64,000 bases of DNA, taken from Bacteroidota bacterium (GTDB lineage Bacteria; Bacteroidota; Bacteroidia; UBA8524). Positions 8,390-17,695 of this stretch are shown here, in pieces. The stretch's first letter is position 1, and each line of letters opens with the position of its first letter. The position numbers were made by a program, and so were the translations under genes. The notes below the pieces were generated by a model. The model worked only from the letters and a program-made list of their open reading frames with translations, was not told the origin of the DNA and made no database searches. The stretch lies in contig WGMZ01000010.1 in the NCBI GenBank assembly GCA_016124735.1, positions 62,001-126,000 of the forward strand, in the 5' to 3' direction.

Positions 8390-10015
8390 TTAGTGTTCCT
8401 CGGGCGCTAACAGTTTATCATATTCATTTAGGCTTTTCATCGCTGCTTTGATAAAATGATCGTCCTGATTGCTCACCATATAAAATGCGTTGATATCAAA
8501 CAGCTGTCTGGCCAGCAAGGCACGCATGTCGGTAAAAAGATAATTCAGGGTATTTTCCATATCCGGTTCCGGGATTTGAATACCCGCTTCATTCAAAATT
8601 TCAATAAACGCTTTATGGTCTTTGGCTGAAAAACGGAAGTTTCTCGCAAACTGCATGGCAGTAGCATACTTTTTCAACTCTTCGCGGTTTTGCTCCAAAT
8701 ATTGATACACAAAACGACGGTGCAGTGCTTTCTGATAAATTGCCGATACCGTGCTTCTGCTAAAGCTGGTATCGAGTCCGACAAAAATATCCGGATAGAT
8801 TCCCCCTCCGCCGTAAAAGATTCGCCCTGCAGGTGTTGTGTACTTCAATGAGTCAATGCTTTTAACACTGTCCTGGTTTTCCAATTCACCGTTTTCCCAG
8901 CGATCATAGACTTCCATTTGGTATTTCTCGTATCCATCCTGATAGGATTTTTGGATAGAGCGTCCGGTAGGTGTATAATACCTGGAAATAGTCAGGCGAA
9001 TTACAGAATGGTCAGTCAGTTCGAATGGCTCCTGAACCAGGCCCTTGCCATAGCTTCTTCGTCCTACGATAATACCCCGGTCCCAATCCTGTATGGCTCC
9101 CGACACAATTTCACTCGCAGAAGCCGATTGCTCATCCAGCAAAACAACCAGTTTACCATCTTCGAAGTTGCCCCGACGTCCAGCCTTGTATGTTTTTCTT
9201 GCCTGGGTTCGACCTTCCGTATATACAATCAATTTCTTTCCATTCAGGAATTCATCTGCCACCTGGATGGCTGCGTTCAAATAGCCTCCCGGATTGCCTC
9301 GAAGATCAAGCACGAGATTTTGCATGCCCGAACCTTTTAACGCATGAAGGGCATCCCGAACCTCATCCGAAGTAGTTGCCGAGAAACGAACTAACTTAAT
9401 ATAACCCGTTTGATTGTCGATCATGAAATGGGCGTCTACACTGTGCACCGGAATAGTACCCCGAACGATTTCAATGGGCAGCAATTCCTTTTTACCATAC
9501 CGTTTAATGCCCACATTCACCGAAGTTCCCCGTCTTCCTTTCAGGGTTTTCACCACGCGTTCATTGGTCAGCTTTGTCCCACTGAACAAAGAGTCATCTA
9601 CGGTAATAATGCGATCACCTGCCTGTAATCCGGCCTTTTCAGAAGGCCCGCCTTCGATTATGTTCACCACGTATACGGTGTCATCAAGAATATTGAATTC
9701 AACTCCAATCCCATCGAATTCTCCTTCCAAAGGTTCATTTACTGCTTCAATATCCTTTGCAGGAATAAACACACTATGAGGGTCCAGTCCCTGTAGCAGG
9801 TCAGTAATTGCCTTCTCTTCCAGGTCATCCGCATTCACCGTGTCGACATAATAACCTTCAATCAGGCCCATCACCTCAGAGATGCGGTTGCCTTGTCCGG
9901 AATACATTCCCGGACCGGCGGGGACTAAAACCGTACCCAGTAAAACACCGACAGCCAGAAATAAAGCGAAGAAGAAAGGTTGCAGGTAGTATTTTTTGTT
10001 CTGTTGTTGCTCCAC
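8390..10015 (-). CDS. C-terminal processing peptidase (CtpA/Prc family, S41)
   Basis: Envelope serine protease that trims or degrades exported proteins from their C-terminus. I favour the GTG start at 10015; an upstream ATG at 10066 would place the best promoter box inside the coding region. After a membrane anchor (YYLQPFFFALFLAVGVLLGTV) come a PDZ domain (about 90-175) and the S41 catalytic core with LRGNPGG. The Ser-Lys pair is SASASE and, 25 residues later, the Lys of YGKGLVQ, the same spacing as in E. coli Prc. An extra C-terminal helical region of about 120 residues follows. It is convergent with the small lipoprotein gene. Confidence 0.93.
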   Translation of the reverse strand: MEQQQNKKYYLQPFFFALFLAVGVLLGTVLVPAGPGMYSGQGNRISEVMGLIEGYYVDTVNADDLEEKAITDLLQGLDPHSVFIPAKDIEAVNEPLEGEFDGIGVEFNILDDTVYVVNIIEGGPSEKAGLQAGDRIITVDDSLFSGTKLTNERVVKTLKGRRGTSVNVGIKRYGKKELLPIEIVRGTIPVHSVDAHFMIDNQTGYIKLVRFSATTSDEVRDALHALKGSGMQNLVLDLRGNPGGYLNAAIQVADEFLNGKKLIVYTEGRTQARKTYKAGRRGNFEDGKLVVLLDEQSASASEIVSGAIQDWDRGIIVGRRSYGKGLVQEPFELTDHSVIRLTISRYYTPTGRSIQKSYQDGYEKYQMEVYDRWENGELENQDSVKSIDSLKYTTPAGRIFYGGGGIYPDIFVGLDTSFSRSTVSAIYQKALHRRFVYQYLEQNREELKKYATAMQFARNFRFSAKDHKAFIEILNEAGIQIPEPDMENTLNYLFTDMRALLARQLFDINAFYMVSNQDDHFIKAAMKSLNEYDKLLAPEEH

Positions 10016-10030
10016 GAAATCAAATTTTTC

Positions 10031-10038
10031 CAAATATA
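10031..10038 (-). promoter_or_regulatory. -7 box TATATTTG of the ctpA-like gene
   Basis: Exact TAnnTTTG match on the minus strand, 15 nt before the GTG at 10015. It supports the shorter protein start. Confidence 0.45.
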
Positions 10039-10103
10039 TAATCTTCCAATGGCCCAAATGGTTCATTTGACCATCTCTTTGTAATATTTGGTCCAGTTTT
10101 CAG

Positions 10104-10135
10104 TTTGGGTCGATGAAAAGCAGCATTTAACTTTG
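10104..10135 (+). promoter_or_regulatory. Promoter of murQ (TTTG-N20-TAACTTTG)
   Basis: TTTG at 10104-10107 and TAACTTTG at 10128-10135, 20 nt apart: the full Bacteroidota primary-sigma consensus. The box ends 5 nt before the ATG, so the transcript should be leaderless or nearly so. Confidence 0.75.
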
Positions 10136-10140
10136 CTTCA

Positions 10141-10953
10141 ATGAAAGATCCACGCACCACGGAAATGGATTCCAAGTATTCCGAACTGGAGAAGATGCCG
10201 TTAAAAGAATTGCTGACGAACATCAATCGTGAAGACCAAACCGTTCCCCTGGCGGTGGAAGCTTGTCTGCCTGAGATTGAAGCATTGGTAGCAGCGATAC
10301 TTCCCAGAATGAAAATGGGCGGAAGGCTCTTTTATATGGGAGCAGGTACTTCCGGACGATTGGGAATAGTCGATGCCTCTGAATGTCCTCCAACTTTTGG
10401 TGTAGATCATAATACGGTTATCGGAATTATTGCCGGTGGCGACTCGGCCATTCGCAAAGCAGTTGAATTTGCAGAAGATGATACTTTGCAAGGCTGGAAG
10501 GATTTGCAATCCCATCAGGTGAATGAGACAGATAGCGTTATTGGTATTACCGCTTCCGGAACAGCCCCTTATGTGATTGGTGCAATCGAAACCTGCAAGC
10601 AGCATGGAATCCTGACGGGTTCCATAACCTGCAACAAAAACTCCAAATTAGGCAGGCTAAGCGACTTTCCAATCGAATGTGAAGTCGGACCTGAATTTAT
10701 CACCGGAAGCACGCGCATGAAGTCGGGAACAGCTCAGAAACTCATCCTGAACATGATTAGCTCCAGCCTGATGATTCAACTCGGAAGGGTAAAAGGCAAT
10801 AAAATGGTGGATATGCAACTGAGCAACGACAAGCTCGTGGACCGCGGAACACGCATGGTGATGGAAGCCACGGGGCTTTCCTACGATGAAGCGAAATCAG
10901 CCTTATTGAATCATGGCAGTGTAAGGGCGGCAGTGGAAGCGTTGATGGGATGA
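10141..10953 (+). CDS. murQ: N-acetylmuramic acid 6-phosphate etherase MurQ
   Basis: Cleaves the lactyl ether of MurNAc-6-P to GlcNAc-6-P and D-lactate during recycling of cell-wall sugars in the cytoplasm. The 270-residue protein is a single SIS domain with the family signature GAGTSGRLGIVDASECPPTFG-like region around residue 65, a second phosphosugar loop ITASGTAPYV, and the conserved ITGSTRMKSGTAQK. It is slightly shorter than E. coli MurQ (about 298). It is divergent from the CtpA-like gene and is not next to a MurNAc transporter or anhMurNAc kinase here. Confidence 0.95.
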   Translation: MKDPRTTEMDSKYSELEKMPLKELLTNINREDQTVPLAVEACLPEIEALVAAILPRMKMGGRLFYMGAGTSGRLGIVDASECPPTFGVDHNTVIGIIAGGDSAIRKAVEFAEDDTLQGWKDLQSHQVNETDSVIGITASGTAPYVIGAIETCKQHGILTGSITCNKNSKLGRLSDFPIECEVGPEFITGSTRMKSGTAQKLILNMISSSLMIQLGRVKGNKMVDMQLSNDKLVDRGTRMVMEATGLSYDEAKSALLNHGSVRAAVEALMG

Positions 10954-11040
10954 GGAGCATCGAGCGTGTTCGCGATAAATTATGTAAGCTCATGAAAGGT
11001 CGGCCAAAATACTCACCGCGGACTTCTGCAAACCAACAAG

Positions 11041-11892
11041 TTATTCCGGTTTGGGCGGTTCAATAAAATGGAACATCCCCTTTTTAATCTCGGTTCGTTG
11101 TGGACCAAAGAAAATAGCATACCGATAGGTGCCCGACATCAGATTCTCCCGGTAAATAAAATTCTCCCGGCTTTTCAATCCTGTTTCCATACGAAGAATA
11201 TTTCCTTTCAAATCGTAGATATAAAGAGAAAAAGTACCGGGAACATTCACCCGGTCAACCGGAATGATGATGGTCAGTTTATCTTCCACCTTGCCGTCTT
11301 CCGGAATCATCTTGATGCCATCGTATAATTCATTGAGAAGGGTTGGCGATAACTCTCCTTTGGCCGGATAGGTAAAGTTATCGTAGTAAATCGCCACTCG
11401 GCTGATACTTTTGGTATTCTTCTTTCCCAAACGATAATCCATCGTTGGAATAGCCCGCAACACCAAACTGTCGTAGTCGTAATCATCGGCTTCCACAATG
11501 ATATTGTCTTTTCCTTTGGTCAGTTCCTTTAACGAAATATTGAGGTAATAGGGTTTGGCCAACAATCCGTAGTTGTCTTTGCTGTAAAGTTGACCAGCCG
11601 AATCAACATAAATGGCAACCCCATTTTTTTCATATAGCATGAGGTCGTTTTCATCGTATACCTGTTCATAGCAAACCAATGCATCCGGATCCGGAGACCT
11701 TCCATTTGCCAGTTTGAGATGAAGTGAATCGCAATTCCCTTTGGGGTTAAAAACTACTGCCCGGTGGTCTATGTCATTGATATATCCTTCAAAATGAATC
11801 ACCCTGAGCTGTGCGGAGGACAGAAAAAAGAAACCCCATAGCGGAACCGATAAGATCAGGCGAATCCAGCTATGGGGTCTGTTTTGTATCAT
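11041..11892 (-). CDS. Secreted beta-rich protein, unknown function
   Basis: A 283-residue protein with an N-terminal signal peptide (about residues 11-27, ending SSAQL). The mature part is predicted beta-rich with no catalytic motif that I recognise. The last part (YIYDLKGNILRMET, then RENLMSGTYRYAIFFG) reads like the beta-sandwich of T9SS type A sorting domains, but about 18 further residues follow and the usual PNP motif is absent, so T9SS export is not established. It lies 19 nt downstream of rny on the same strand and may be co-transcribed. Confidence 0.7.
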   Translation of the reverse strand: MIQNRPHSWIRLILSVPLWGFFFLSSAQLRVIHFEGYINDIDHRAVVFNPKGNCDSLHLKLANGRSPDPDALVCYEQVYDENDLMLYEKNGVAIYVDSAGQLYSKDNYGLLAKPYYLNISLKELTKGKDNIIVEADDYDYDSLVLRAIPTMDYRLGKKNTKSISRVAIYYDNFTYPAKGELSPTLLNELYDGIKMIPEDGKVEDKLTIIIPVDRVNVPGTFSLYIYDLKGNILRMETGLKSRENFIYRENLMSGTYRYAIFFGPQRTEIKKGMFHFIEPPKPE

Positions 11893-11911
11893 TCTTTGTT
11901 TTTACATGTGC

Positions 11912-13453
11912 TTATTTCGCATAAGCTACAGAACGTCTCTCACGTATAACCGTCACTTTGATTTGTCCGGGATAAATCATCTCCTTCATAATCTTTTGCG
12001 AGATATCGAAAGATAACATTTCTGCTTTATCGTCGCTTACTTTTTCACTTTCCACGATGACGCGAAGTTCACGGCCCGCCTGAATAGCGAAGGCTTTTTC
12101 AACGCCTTCATAATCCAATGCCAGATTTTCCAAATCCTTAAGACGTTTGATATAATTTTCCACGTCTTCCCTGCGCGCGCCCGGACGCGATCCGCTGATT
12201 GCATCGCAGGCCTGAACCACCGGGGATAGAATGGAGGTCATCTCAATCTCATCGTGGTGCGCACCAATGGCATTGCATACTTCGGGATGCTCCTTGTACT
12301 TCTCAGCCAGTTTCATTCCGAGAATTGCGTGTGGAGTCTCCGCATCATCATCCGGCACTTTGCCAATATCGTGCAGCAATCCGGCTCTTTTAGCCAGTTT
12401 AACATTCAATCCCATCTCTGCGGCCATGGTGGCACACAGGTTTGCTACTTCCCTGCTGTGTTGCAGCAAATTCTGCCCGTAAGATGAGCGGTAGCGCATG
12501 CGTCCGACCATTCGAATCAATTCAGGATGCAAGCCATGAATATTTAAATCGATGGCAGTACGTTCGCCAATCTCGATAATTTCATCCTCCAATTGCTTTT
12601 TGGTCTTTGCCACAATCTCCTCAATACGGGCCGGGTGAATTCGACCATCGCTTACCAATTTGTGCAGTGACAAACGAGCGATCTCGCGACGAATCGGGTC
12701 AAATCCAGACAGAATAATTGCCTCAGGCGTATCATCCACAATTATTTCAATGCCTGTTGCGGCTTCCAGTGCCCGAATATTACGTCCTTCACGACCAATG
12801 ATTCTTCCTTTCACCTCATCCGAGTCAATATGGAAGATGGATACGGAGTTCTCAATGGCTTGCTCTGCGGCTGTTCTTTGTATGGTTTGAATGATGATTC
12901 TTCTGGACTCCTTGGTTGCCGTGAGTTTGGCCTCATCTACCACTTCTTTAATGGTGGCACTGGCTTCGGTTCTGGCTTCGGCCGTGAGCGTCTCCATCAG
13001 TTGCGCTTTCGCTTCTTCTGCAGAAAGACCGGCCAGTTTCTCCAACTGCTTGATTTGCTGTTGGTGGTATTTGTCCATATCCTCTTTTTTCTTCGCTACA
13101 ATTTCCAGCTGCGTATTCAGGTTTTCTTTTACCGTATCCAGCTCTTTTTCTTTGCGGTTCAGATTTTCCAGTTTCGAATTGAGCGATTGCTCCTTCTGAC
13201 GAATGCGGTTTTCGCTTTCCTGAAGTTTTTGATTTCTGCTATTGACCTCTTCTTCGTGTTTGGCCTTTTGCTTCATGTGATACTCCTTTGATCGAAGCTC
13301 ACCTTCTTTGACAATTACCTCTGCCCTGTTCTCCGCTTCGCGAATGATCTGGGCTGCGGTTCCCTTATCTTTTCCTTTAAGTACTGCGTAAATAATACCG
13401 GCACCAATGGCGAGTCCGCCAACAAATGCAACGATGATCATAATGATGTCCAT
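11912..13453 (-). CDS. rny: Ribonuclease Y
   Basis: Membrane-anchored endoribonuclease that starts mRNA turnover. Order: N-terminal TM helix (about 3-25, [20 protein letters not shown]), a long charged coiled coil (about 30-200), a KH domain with [15 protein letters not shown], then an HD domain with [11 protein letters not shown] and GAHHDE, and the conserved C-terminal region ending in [12 protein letters not shown]. The 513-residue length is typical. It is the last or next-to-last gene of the minus-strand operon pheT / coiled-coil protein / zapA / rny. Confidence 0.97.
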   Translation of the reverse strand: MDIIMIIVAFVGGLAIGAGIIYAVLKGKDKGTAAQIIREAENRAEVIVKEGELRSKEYHMKQKAKHEEEVNSRNQKLQESENRIRQKEQSLNSKLENLNRKEKELDTVKENLNTQLEIVAKKKEDMDKYHQQQIKQLEKLAGLSAEEAKAQLMETLTAEARTEASATIKEVVDEAKLTATKESRRIIIQTIQRTAAEQAIENSVSIFHIDSDEVKGRIIGREGRNIRALEAATGIEIIVDDTPEAIILSGFDPIRREIARLSLHKLVSDGRIHPARIEEIVAKTKKQLEDEIIEIGERTAIDLNIHGLHPELIRMVGRMRYRSSYGQNLLQHSREVANLCATMAAEMGLNVKLAKRAGLLHDIGKVPDDDAETPHAILGMKLAEKYKEHPEVCNAIGAHHDEIEMTSILSPVVQACDAISGSRPGARREDVENYIKRLKDLENLALDYEGVEKAFAIQAGRELRVIVESEKVSDDKAEMLSFDISQKIMKEMIYPGQIKVTVIRERRSVAYAK

Positions 13454-13492
13454 ATCCGTTCAAAATGTGAAACGGATAAATGCTGCTCAGCC

Positions 13493-13786
13493 TCATGCCG
13501 ACTTTAAAGCATGGTCTAATTCGGATTCCATTTCCTCAATCAGACTTTTGGCGTTCGAATCCAATCCAGACCCTTTTTCCAGTTCAGAAAAATATTCCGT
13601 TGCAAACTCAAGGGCAATCATCGCTAATGCGTCTTGCCGGTCTGCCACCGCATATTTCTCCACATATTCTTTCAGGCGTTCGTTTACTTTCCATGCGGCT
13701 TTTCTGACGTTTTCTTCATCAGAAGCCTGTATCTTTAAGGGATATTGCCTGTCGGCTATTGTTACCTTGATGGATAGTTCCTGCAC
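13493..13786 (-). CDS. zapA: Cell division protein ZapA
   Basis: A 97-residue ZapA-family protein that bundles FtsZ filaments at the division ring. The N-terminal beta part (SIKVTIADRQYPLKI) and the following helix with EENVRKAAWKVNERLKEY are diagnostic, followed by a C-terminal coiled coil. It lies 10 nt after the 96-residue coiled-coil gene and about 40 nt before rny. Confidence 0.9.
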   Translation of the reverse strand: MQELSIKVTIADRQYPLKIQASDEENVRKAAWKVNERLKEYVEKYAVADRQDALAMIALEFATEYFSELEKGSGLDSNAKSLIEEMESELDHALKSA

Positions 13787-13796
13787 CCGTTATCGT

Positions 13797-14087
13797 TTAG
13801 TCACTCAGCGTTGCAATGCATTTATCAATTTCTCTGATAAATTCATTTATTTTCAGTTTCACTGTCCTTTTATCTTCTTTGGACAATGCTACTGCTTCTG
13901 CAATTTTAATTAATTTATTCTGTTCTTCTAATTCACGCAAAGTATTTTTTTGAACGGAAATTGTTTCTCGGGCCTGTTTCAATTCCCGCTTGAGCAATTC
14001 TGCCTCTGCCTCACTCATAGCAAGCCTTTTAGTTAATTGACTCAGCTTGGCACTGATCCGTTCTAATGTTTCCTTTACGTCGTTCAT
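13797..14087 (-). CDS. Short coiled-coil protein next to zapA
   Basis: A 96-residue protein that is nearly entirely helical with heptad-like spacing (residues about 5-60) and no enzyme motif. It lies directly after pheT (no gap) and 10 nt before zapA. By position and shape it could play a ZapB-like part in division, but there is no clear sequence similarity to ZapB that I can see, so the role is inference. Confidence 0.7.
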   Translation of the reverse strand: MNDVKETLERISAKLSQLTKRLAMSEAEAELLKRELKQARETISVQKNTLRELEEQNKLIKIAEAVALSKEDKRTVKLKINEFIREIDKCIATLSD

Positions 14088-16478
14088 TTATTTTCTGATT
14101 ACGGCATTCACCTGCTTTTCGAAGTTAGCAATTAGCTTGTTCATCAGGGAATCAATCTCTTTATCGCTGAGGGTTTTACCTTCATCCTGCAACTGAAAGC
14201 TGAGCGAATAAGCCTTTTTCCCCTGTTCAATCTTGTCTCCCTGGTATACATCAAAAACGTTCACTGTCCTGATGAGTCCTTTATGGCTCGACTGAATAAT
14301 CCGGTTCAGGTCTTCCATCTTTACTGATTGATCCAGTACAAGACTCAAATCTCTTCTTACTGCAGGATACTTCGGCGCCGGCTGCGTTTTCATCAGGTTA
14401 TCCGTTTTAACACTTTTCACCAACTGCTGCCAATTCAATTCTGCATAAAATACAGCGCCACTTATATCAAACTTTTTCAATAGTGCCGGTGAAACACTTC
14501 CTACCTGAATCCATGCATTGGTAGCTTCTGGCATTTGAAACGAATTCAGGCTCCATTTAGATGCCCTGCAACTCATTCCCATGCGATCCAGCAGCACTTC
14601 AATCTCCTGTTTTAAAAGAAACACATCCGCTGGCATGACATCCTGATGCCAGGATTCTCCTGTCCAGTTACCAGAAGCAATCATTGCCAGCCGTTCCTCC
14701 TCAACCAATTGTCCTTCTGAACCACGGAAATAAACTTTCCCTAATTCAAAGAATTTCAGATCCGGATTTTTTCGGTTCTTATTATATGCCACCGTCTGAA
14801 GCATGGAAGGCAACATCCCCGGTCGCATAATTTCCATGTCGGACGACAAAGGATTTTTCAGATAAACCGCCTTGTCGAGAATTTCCTGAGTATAAATTTT
14901 GCCACTTACCATGGAATTACTGCTCATCTCGAAAAATCCACGATTCACCAGAACCTCCGACATTTTTCTTCTCAGCTCTCTTTCATCCGGATTCTTACGA
15001 TGCGGAAAAGAAGTACTGACTTTATCAGGAAGTGGAATCTTATCCAGACCATAAATCCGAATCAATTCTTCTACGATATCTGCCGGACGCATTACATCAC
15101 TTTTTACAGGTGATACGGAAAGTTTCCAGGAATCCTCGCTGTTCTCAAGCACTTCAATCTCCAAATATTTCAAGATTTCCAATACTTCCTCATCCGGTAT
15201 ATGTACGCCCAACAATTTATCCAAATAGGCGCGATTCAGATGAATCTCCGTATTGATTATTGGCCGAGGGTAAACGTCTATAACAGGAGATGCTGATTTA
15301 CCACCGGCCAATTCTTCCACTAAAGAAGCAACTGCATGTAAAGCCTTTAAGGTGATGTTCGGGTCTGTGCCTCTTTCGTACCGAAAGGAGGCATCGGTAT
15401 TCAATCCATGTCTTTTTGCCGTTTTCCGTATGGATGTCGGGTTAAAATAGGCGCTCTCAATTAAGATACGAGTCGTTGACGAGCTAACTCCGGAATCCTT
15501 GCCCCCAAAAACCCCGGCGATAGCCATAGGAGAACTCGCATTGCAAATCATCAGGTCCTGGTCATCCAACTTTCTCTGCACACCATCCAAGGTTACAAAG
15601 GAGACTCCTCCAAGCCCCTTTTTGACGACTATCTTTTCGCCGGTGATTTTATCCGCATCAAAGGCATGTATAGGTTGTCCCAAATCATGCAACACATAAT
15701 TGGTAATGTCTACAATATTATTGATCGGTTTGAGTCCCAAACTTCTGAGTCTGTTTTGCAACCATTCCGGGCTTTCACCCACATGAATATTCTCCATTAT
15801 CAATCCAGAATAACGCGGACATGCCTCATCTTCCAGAATAATTTGCCAATTCGTATTTCCCTCGAATGGGCTGAAAGTATAATTTTTATTTTTTCGATCT
15901 CTCTTGTAAAGGGCTGATAAATCACGAGCCACCCCAAGATGAGATGCTGCGTCTCCCCGGTTTGCCGTCAGGCCGATTTCAAACACATCATCCGTTTCAA
16001 CTTTCATATACTCTGCGAACAATGTCCCGGGTTCTGCCGAATCATCCAGTACAATAATTCCGCTATGATCTGTGCCTAGTCCAATTTCGTCTTCTGCGCA
16101 AATCATGCCCTCGGAAGCTTCCCCTTTCATTCTTCTTTTCCCTATGATAAAGGGCTCACCTTCTATGGGGTATATGGTTGTTCCGGGAGGCGCAACTACC
16201 ACTTTCAGACCGGCTGCAGCATTGGAGGCACCACATACTATAGGAAGCTCTATCCCGTTTCCGATATGAACGAGTGTTTTGTTCAGATGATCGGTTTCCG
16301 GTATGGGCTCACAAAAAAGAATTTCCCCAATCACCAGGCCTTCCAAAGCACCTTCAATAGAAGATACTTTTTCTATACCTTCAACTTCTAATCCGCCAGC
16401 AGTGAGGCGTTCCGCAATCTTTTCAGATGATTCATTAAGTGCAATATGCTCTTCGAGCCAATTCCGGGAAATCTTCAT
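14088..16478 (-). CDS. pheT: Phenylalanine-tRNA ligase beta subunit
   Basis: Charges tRNA-Phe together with PheS (not in the window). The start at ATG 16478 gives MKISRNWLEEH, the family N-terminus; an upstream ATG at 16496 adds six residues that cover the promoter box. About 796 residues: OB-fold tRNA-binding domain (about 40-150), B3/B4 editing domain (about 210-380), B5 domain (about 400-475), catalytic-like core, and a C-terminal FDX-ACB anticodon-binding domain ending VNAVIRK. It heads an operon with a coiled-coil protein, zapA and rny. It is divergent from bioY, with 73 bp between starts. Confidence 0.97.
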   Translation of the reverse strand: MKISRNWLEEHIALNESSEKIAERLTAGGLEVEGIEKVSSIEGALEGLVIGEILFCEPIPETDHLNKTLVHIGNGIELPIVCGASNAAAGLKVVVAPPGTTIYPIEGEPFIIGKRRMKGEASEGMICAEDEIGLGTDHSGIIVLDDSAEPGTLFAEYMKVETDDVFEIGLTANRGDAASHLGVARDLSALYKRDRKNKNYTFSPFEGNTNWQIILEDEACPRYSGLIMENIHVGESPEWLQNRLRSLGLKPINNIVDITNYVLHDLGQPIHAFDADKITGEKIVVKKGLGGVSFVTLDGVQRKLDDQDLMICNASSPMAIAGVFGGKDSGVSSSTTRILIESAYFNPTSIRKTAKRHGLNTDASFRYERGTDPNITLKALHAVASLVEELAGGKSASPVIDVYPRPIINTEIHLNRAYLDKLLGVHIPDEEVLEILKYLEIEVLENSEDSWKLSVSPVKSDVMRPADIVEELIRIYGLDKIPLPDKVSTSFPHRKNPDERELRRKMSEVLVNRGFFEMSSNSMVSGKIYTQEILDKAVYLKNPLSSDMEIMRPGMLPSMLQTVAYNKNRKNPDLKFFELGKVYFRGSEGQLVEEERLAMIASGNWTGESWHQDVMPADVFLLKQEIEVLLDRMGMSCRASKWSLNSFQMPEATNAWIQVGSVSPALLKKFDISGAVFYAELNWQQLVKSVKTDNLMKTQPAPKYPAVRRDLSLVLDQSVKMEDLNRIIQSSHKGLIRTVNVFDVYQGDKIEQGKKAYSLSFQLQDEGKTLSDKEIDSLMNKLIANFEKQVNAVIRK

Positions 16479-16485
16479 ACGTCCG

Positions 16486-16493
16486 CGAAAATA
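16486..16493 (-). promoter_or_regulatory. -7 box TATTTTCG of pheT
   Basis: TATTTTCG on the minus strand (one base off TAnnTTTG), 7 nt before the ATG at 16478. Confidence 0.45.
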
Positions 16494-16509
16494 CAAAGGA
16501 CATACAGTT

Positions 16510-16543
16510 TTTGAATGAAAAAAGGCAAATGGGTCTTAATTTG
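16510..16543 (+). promoter_or_regulatory. Promoter of bioY (TTTG...TTAATTTG)
   Basis: TTTG at 16510-16513 and TTAATTTG at 16536-16543, 8 nt before the ATG at 16552. The second position of the -7 box is T rather than A. Confidence 0.5.
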
Positions 16544-16551
16544 CGGCCGGA

Positions 16552-17085
16552 ATGAAAGCAGGACGGTACAAACCTTTGTTGATGATGTTTCTTGTTATGG
16601 GCACTATGACACTTGGCGCAAAACTGCCTCATCCCACCCTGCTTGGAACTCCGTTCACCTTTCAATCTTTTTTCCTCTGCCTGACTGCCCTGTATTTCAC
16701 ACCTATGGAAGCTGGAATCGGACAGGTTCTTTACGTAATCAGCGGTTTTTTCATCCCTGTTTTTGCCACGGATGTGTCGGGTTGGGCAGCATTTAACAGT
16801 GCCGGAGGCGGGTATTACCTCGCGTATCCCATGGCTGCCTGGGTCCTGGCCCGTTATGGAAGAACCAGTGATTGGTTCGCCTGTTTTTCCTGGACCATTG
16901 TGGCCCATTTTATTCTGCTTTTAATTGGGGTATTATGGCAAATTGGCTACCTCAATATAGAATCAGAATTGGCATTTAAATCGGGAATGTTCGATTTATT
17001 GCCTTCATCTTTTCTAAAAGGCGGGTTAGCTGCAGCGATTTTCTTACTTGGAGAGGCATTCTTAAAAAAACGTCATGAAGCTTAA
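16552..17085 (+). CDS. bioY: Biotin transporter substrate-binding subunit BioY
   Basis: Integral membrane S component of an ECF transporter that captures biotin. The 177-residue protein has about six TM helices and the BioY signature: PFTFQSFFLCLTALYF, the GFFIPVFA region, and GGYYLAYPMAAWVLA. No BioM ATPase or BioN transmembrane partner is adjacent, so it is a solitary BioY, which either works alone or uses a shared energising module. The last 11 nt overlap the next gene. Confidence 0.9.
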   Translation: MKAGRYKPLLMMFLVMGTMTLGAKLPHPTLLGTPFTFQSFFLCLTALYFTPMEAGIGQVLYVISGFFIPVFATDVSGWAAFNSAGGGYYLAYPMAAWVLARYGRTSDWFACFSWTIVAHFILLLIGVLWQIGYLNIESELAFKSGMFDLLPSSFLKGGLAAAIFLLGEAFLKKRHEA

Positions 17086-17695
17086 ATACCTTATAATTCT
17101 CGGCCTCTTCGCGGCCTGCTCGCCATCAAACAATCCATTTCAGGAAACCGAACCGACTACCTCCGACCCACATATCCGCGCAAGCGAGCTGAACGACTCA
17201 GCCATCGATCTCTTTAGCAAAGGAAACCGCTTTGGAGAGGATGCCTTGCTCGTTTTCGACCGGGCCATTGTATTGGATAGCACCTACGATAAACCCCAGA
17301 TCAATAAAATTGCTGTTTTGATGCAGCTGCGAAGACTGGAAGAAGCAGAAAAAGTGGCCCTTGAATTAAGCAAGATACATAGCGTAGACCCCAATTTACT
17401 TGCACTCTCCGGGATGCTTTACAGAATGCAGGGTGATACGGCCAACGCTCTCATCTACCTGGATATGGCAGTAAATATGTTCAAAGACCAGCTGAACAAT
17501 CTGGACAGTATCGGTCCCGTTTACACTTCCCACAAGAACAGTATTGGATTGTTGTACTGGCTCATGGGCAATACAAAAGCCAGCGAAGAATTTGCCCCCG
17601 GCATGACCTCTGAAGAAGCCCCTTCCGATGAAATGATCGCGGCTCAATTTTGGATGAGTATCCAGCCGGATGACTTGGAATCAGCGGACCACTAA
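17075..17695 (+). CDS. TPR-containing lipoprotein
   Basis: A 206-residue protein with signal peptide and lipobox LFAAC (Cys 15). The mature part is helical with TPR-like pairs, for example ALLVFDRAIVLDSTYDKP, LEEAEKVALELSKIHSVDP and DTANALIYLDMAV. It is probably a lipid-anchored scaffold for protein contacts; the partner is unknown. It overlaps bioY by 11 nt (translational coupling likely) and its 3' end overlaps the end of the convergent T9SS gene by 15 nt. Confidence 0.8.
   Translation: MKLKYLIILGLFAACSPSNNPFQETEPTTSDPHIRASELNDSAIDLFSKGNRFGEDALLVFDRAIVLDSTYDKPQINKIAVLMQLRRLEEAEKVALELSKIHSVDPNLLALSGMLYRMQGDTANALIYLDMAVNMFKDQLNNLDSIGPVYTSHKNSIGLLYWLMGNTKASEEFAPGMTSEEAPSDEMIAAQFWMSIQPDDLESADH

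Noticed and set aside
11041-11400. T9SS sorting domain at the end of the 283-residue secreted protein
   Set aside because: The strand pattern is suggestive, but the YPNP opening is missing and extra residues follow the putative last strand; support is too weak for a call.
12830-13291. Frame of 153 codons antisense to rny
   Set aside because: It is the shadow of the rny coiled-coil coding region, and its Phe/Leu-rich translation follows from the reversed Lys/Glu codons.
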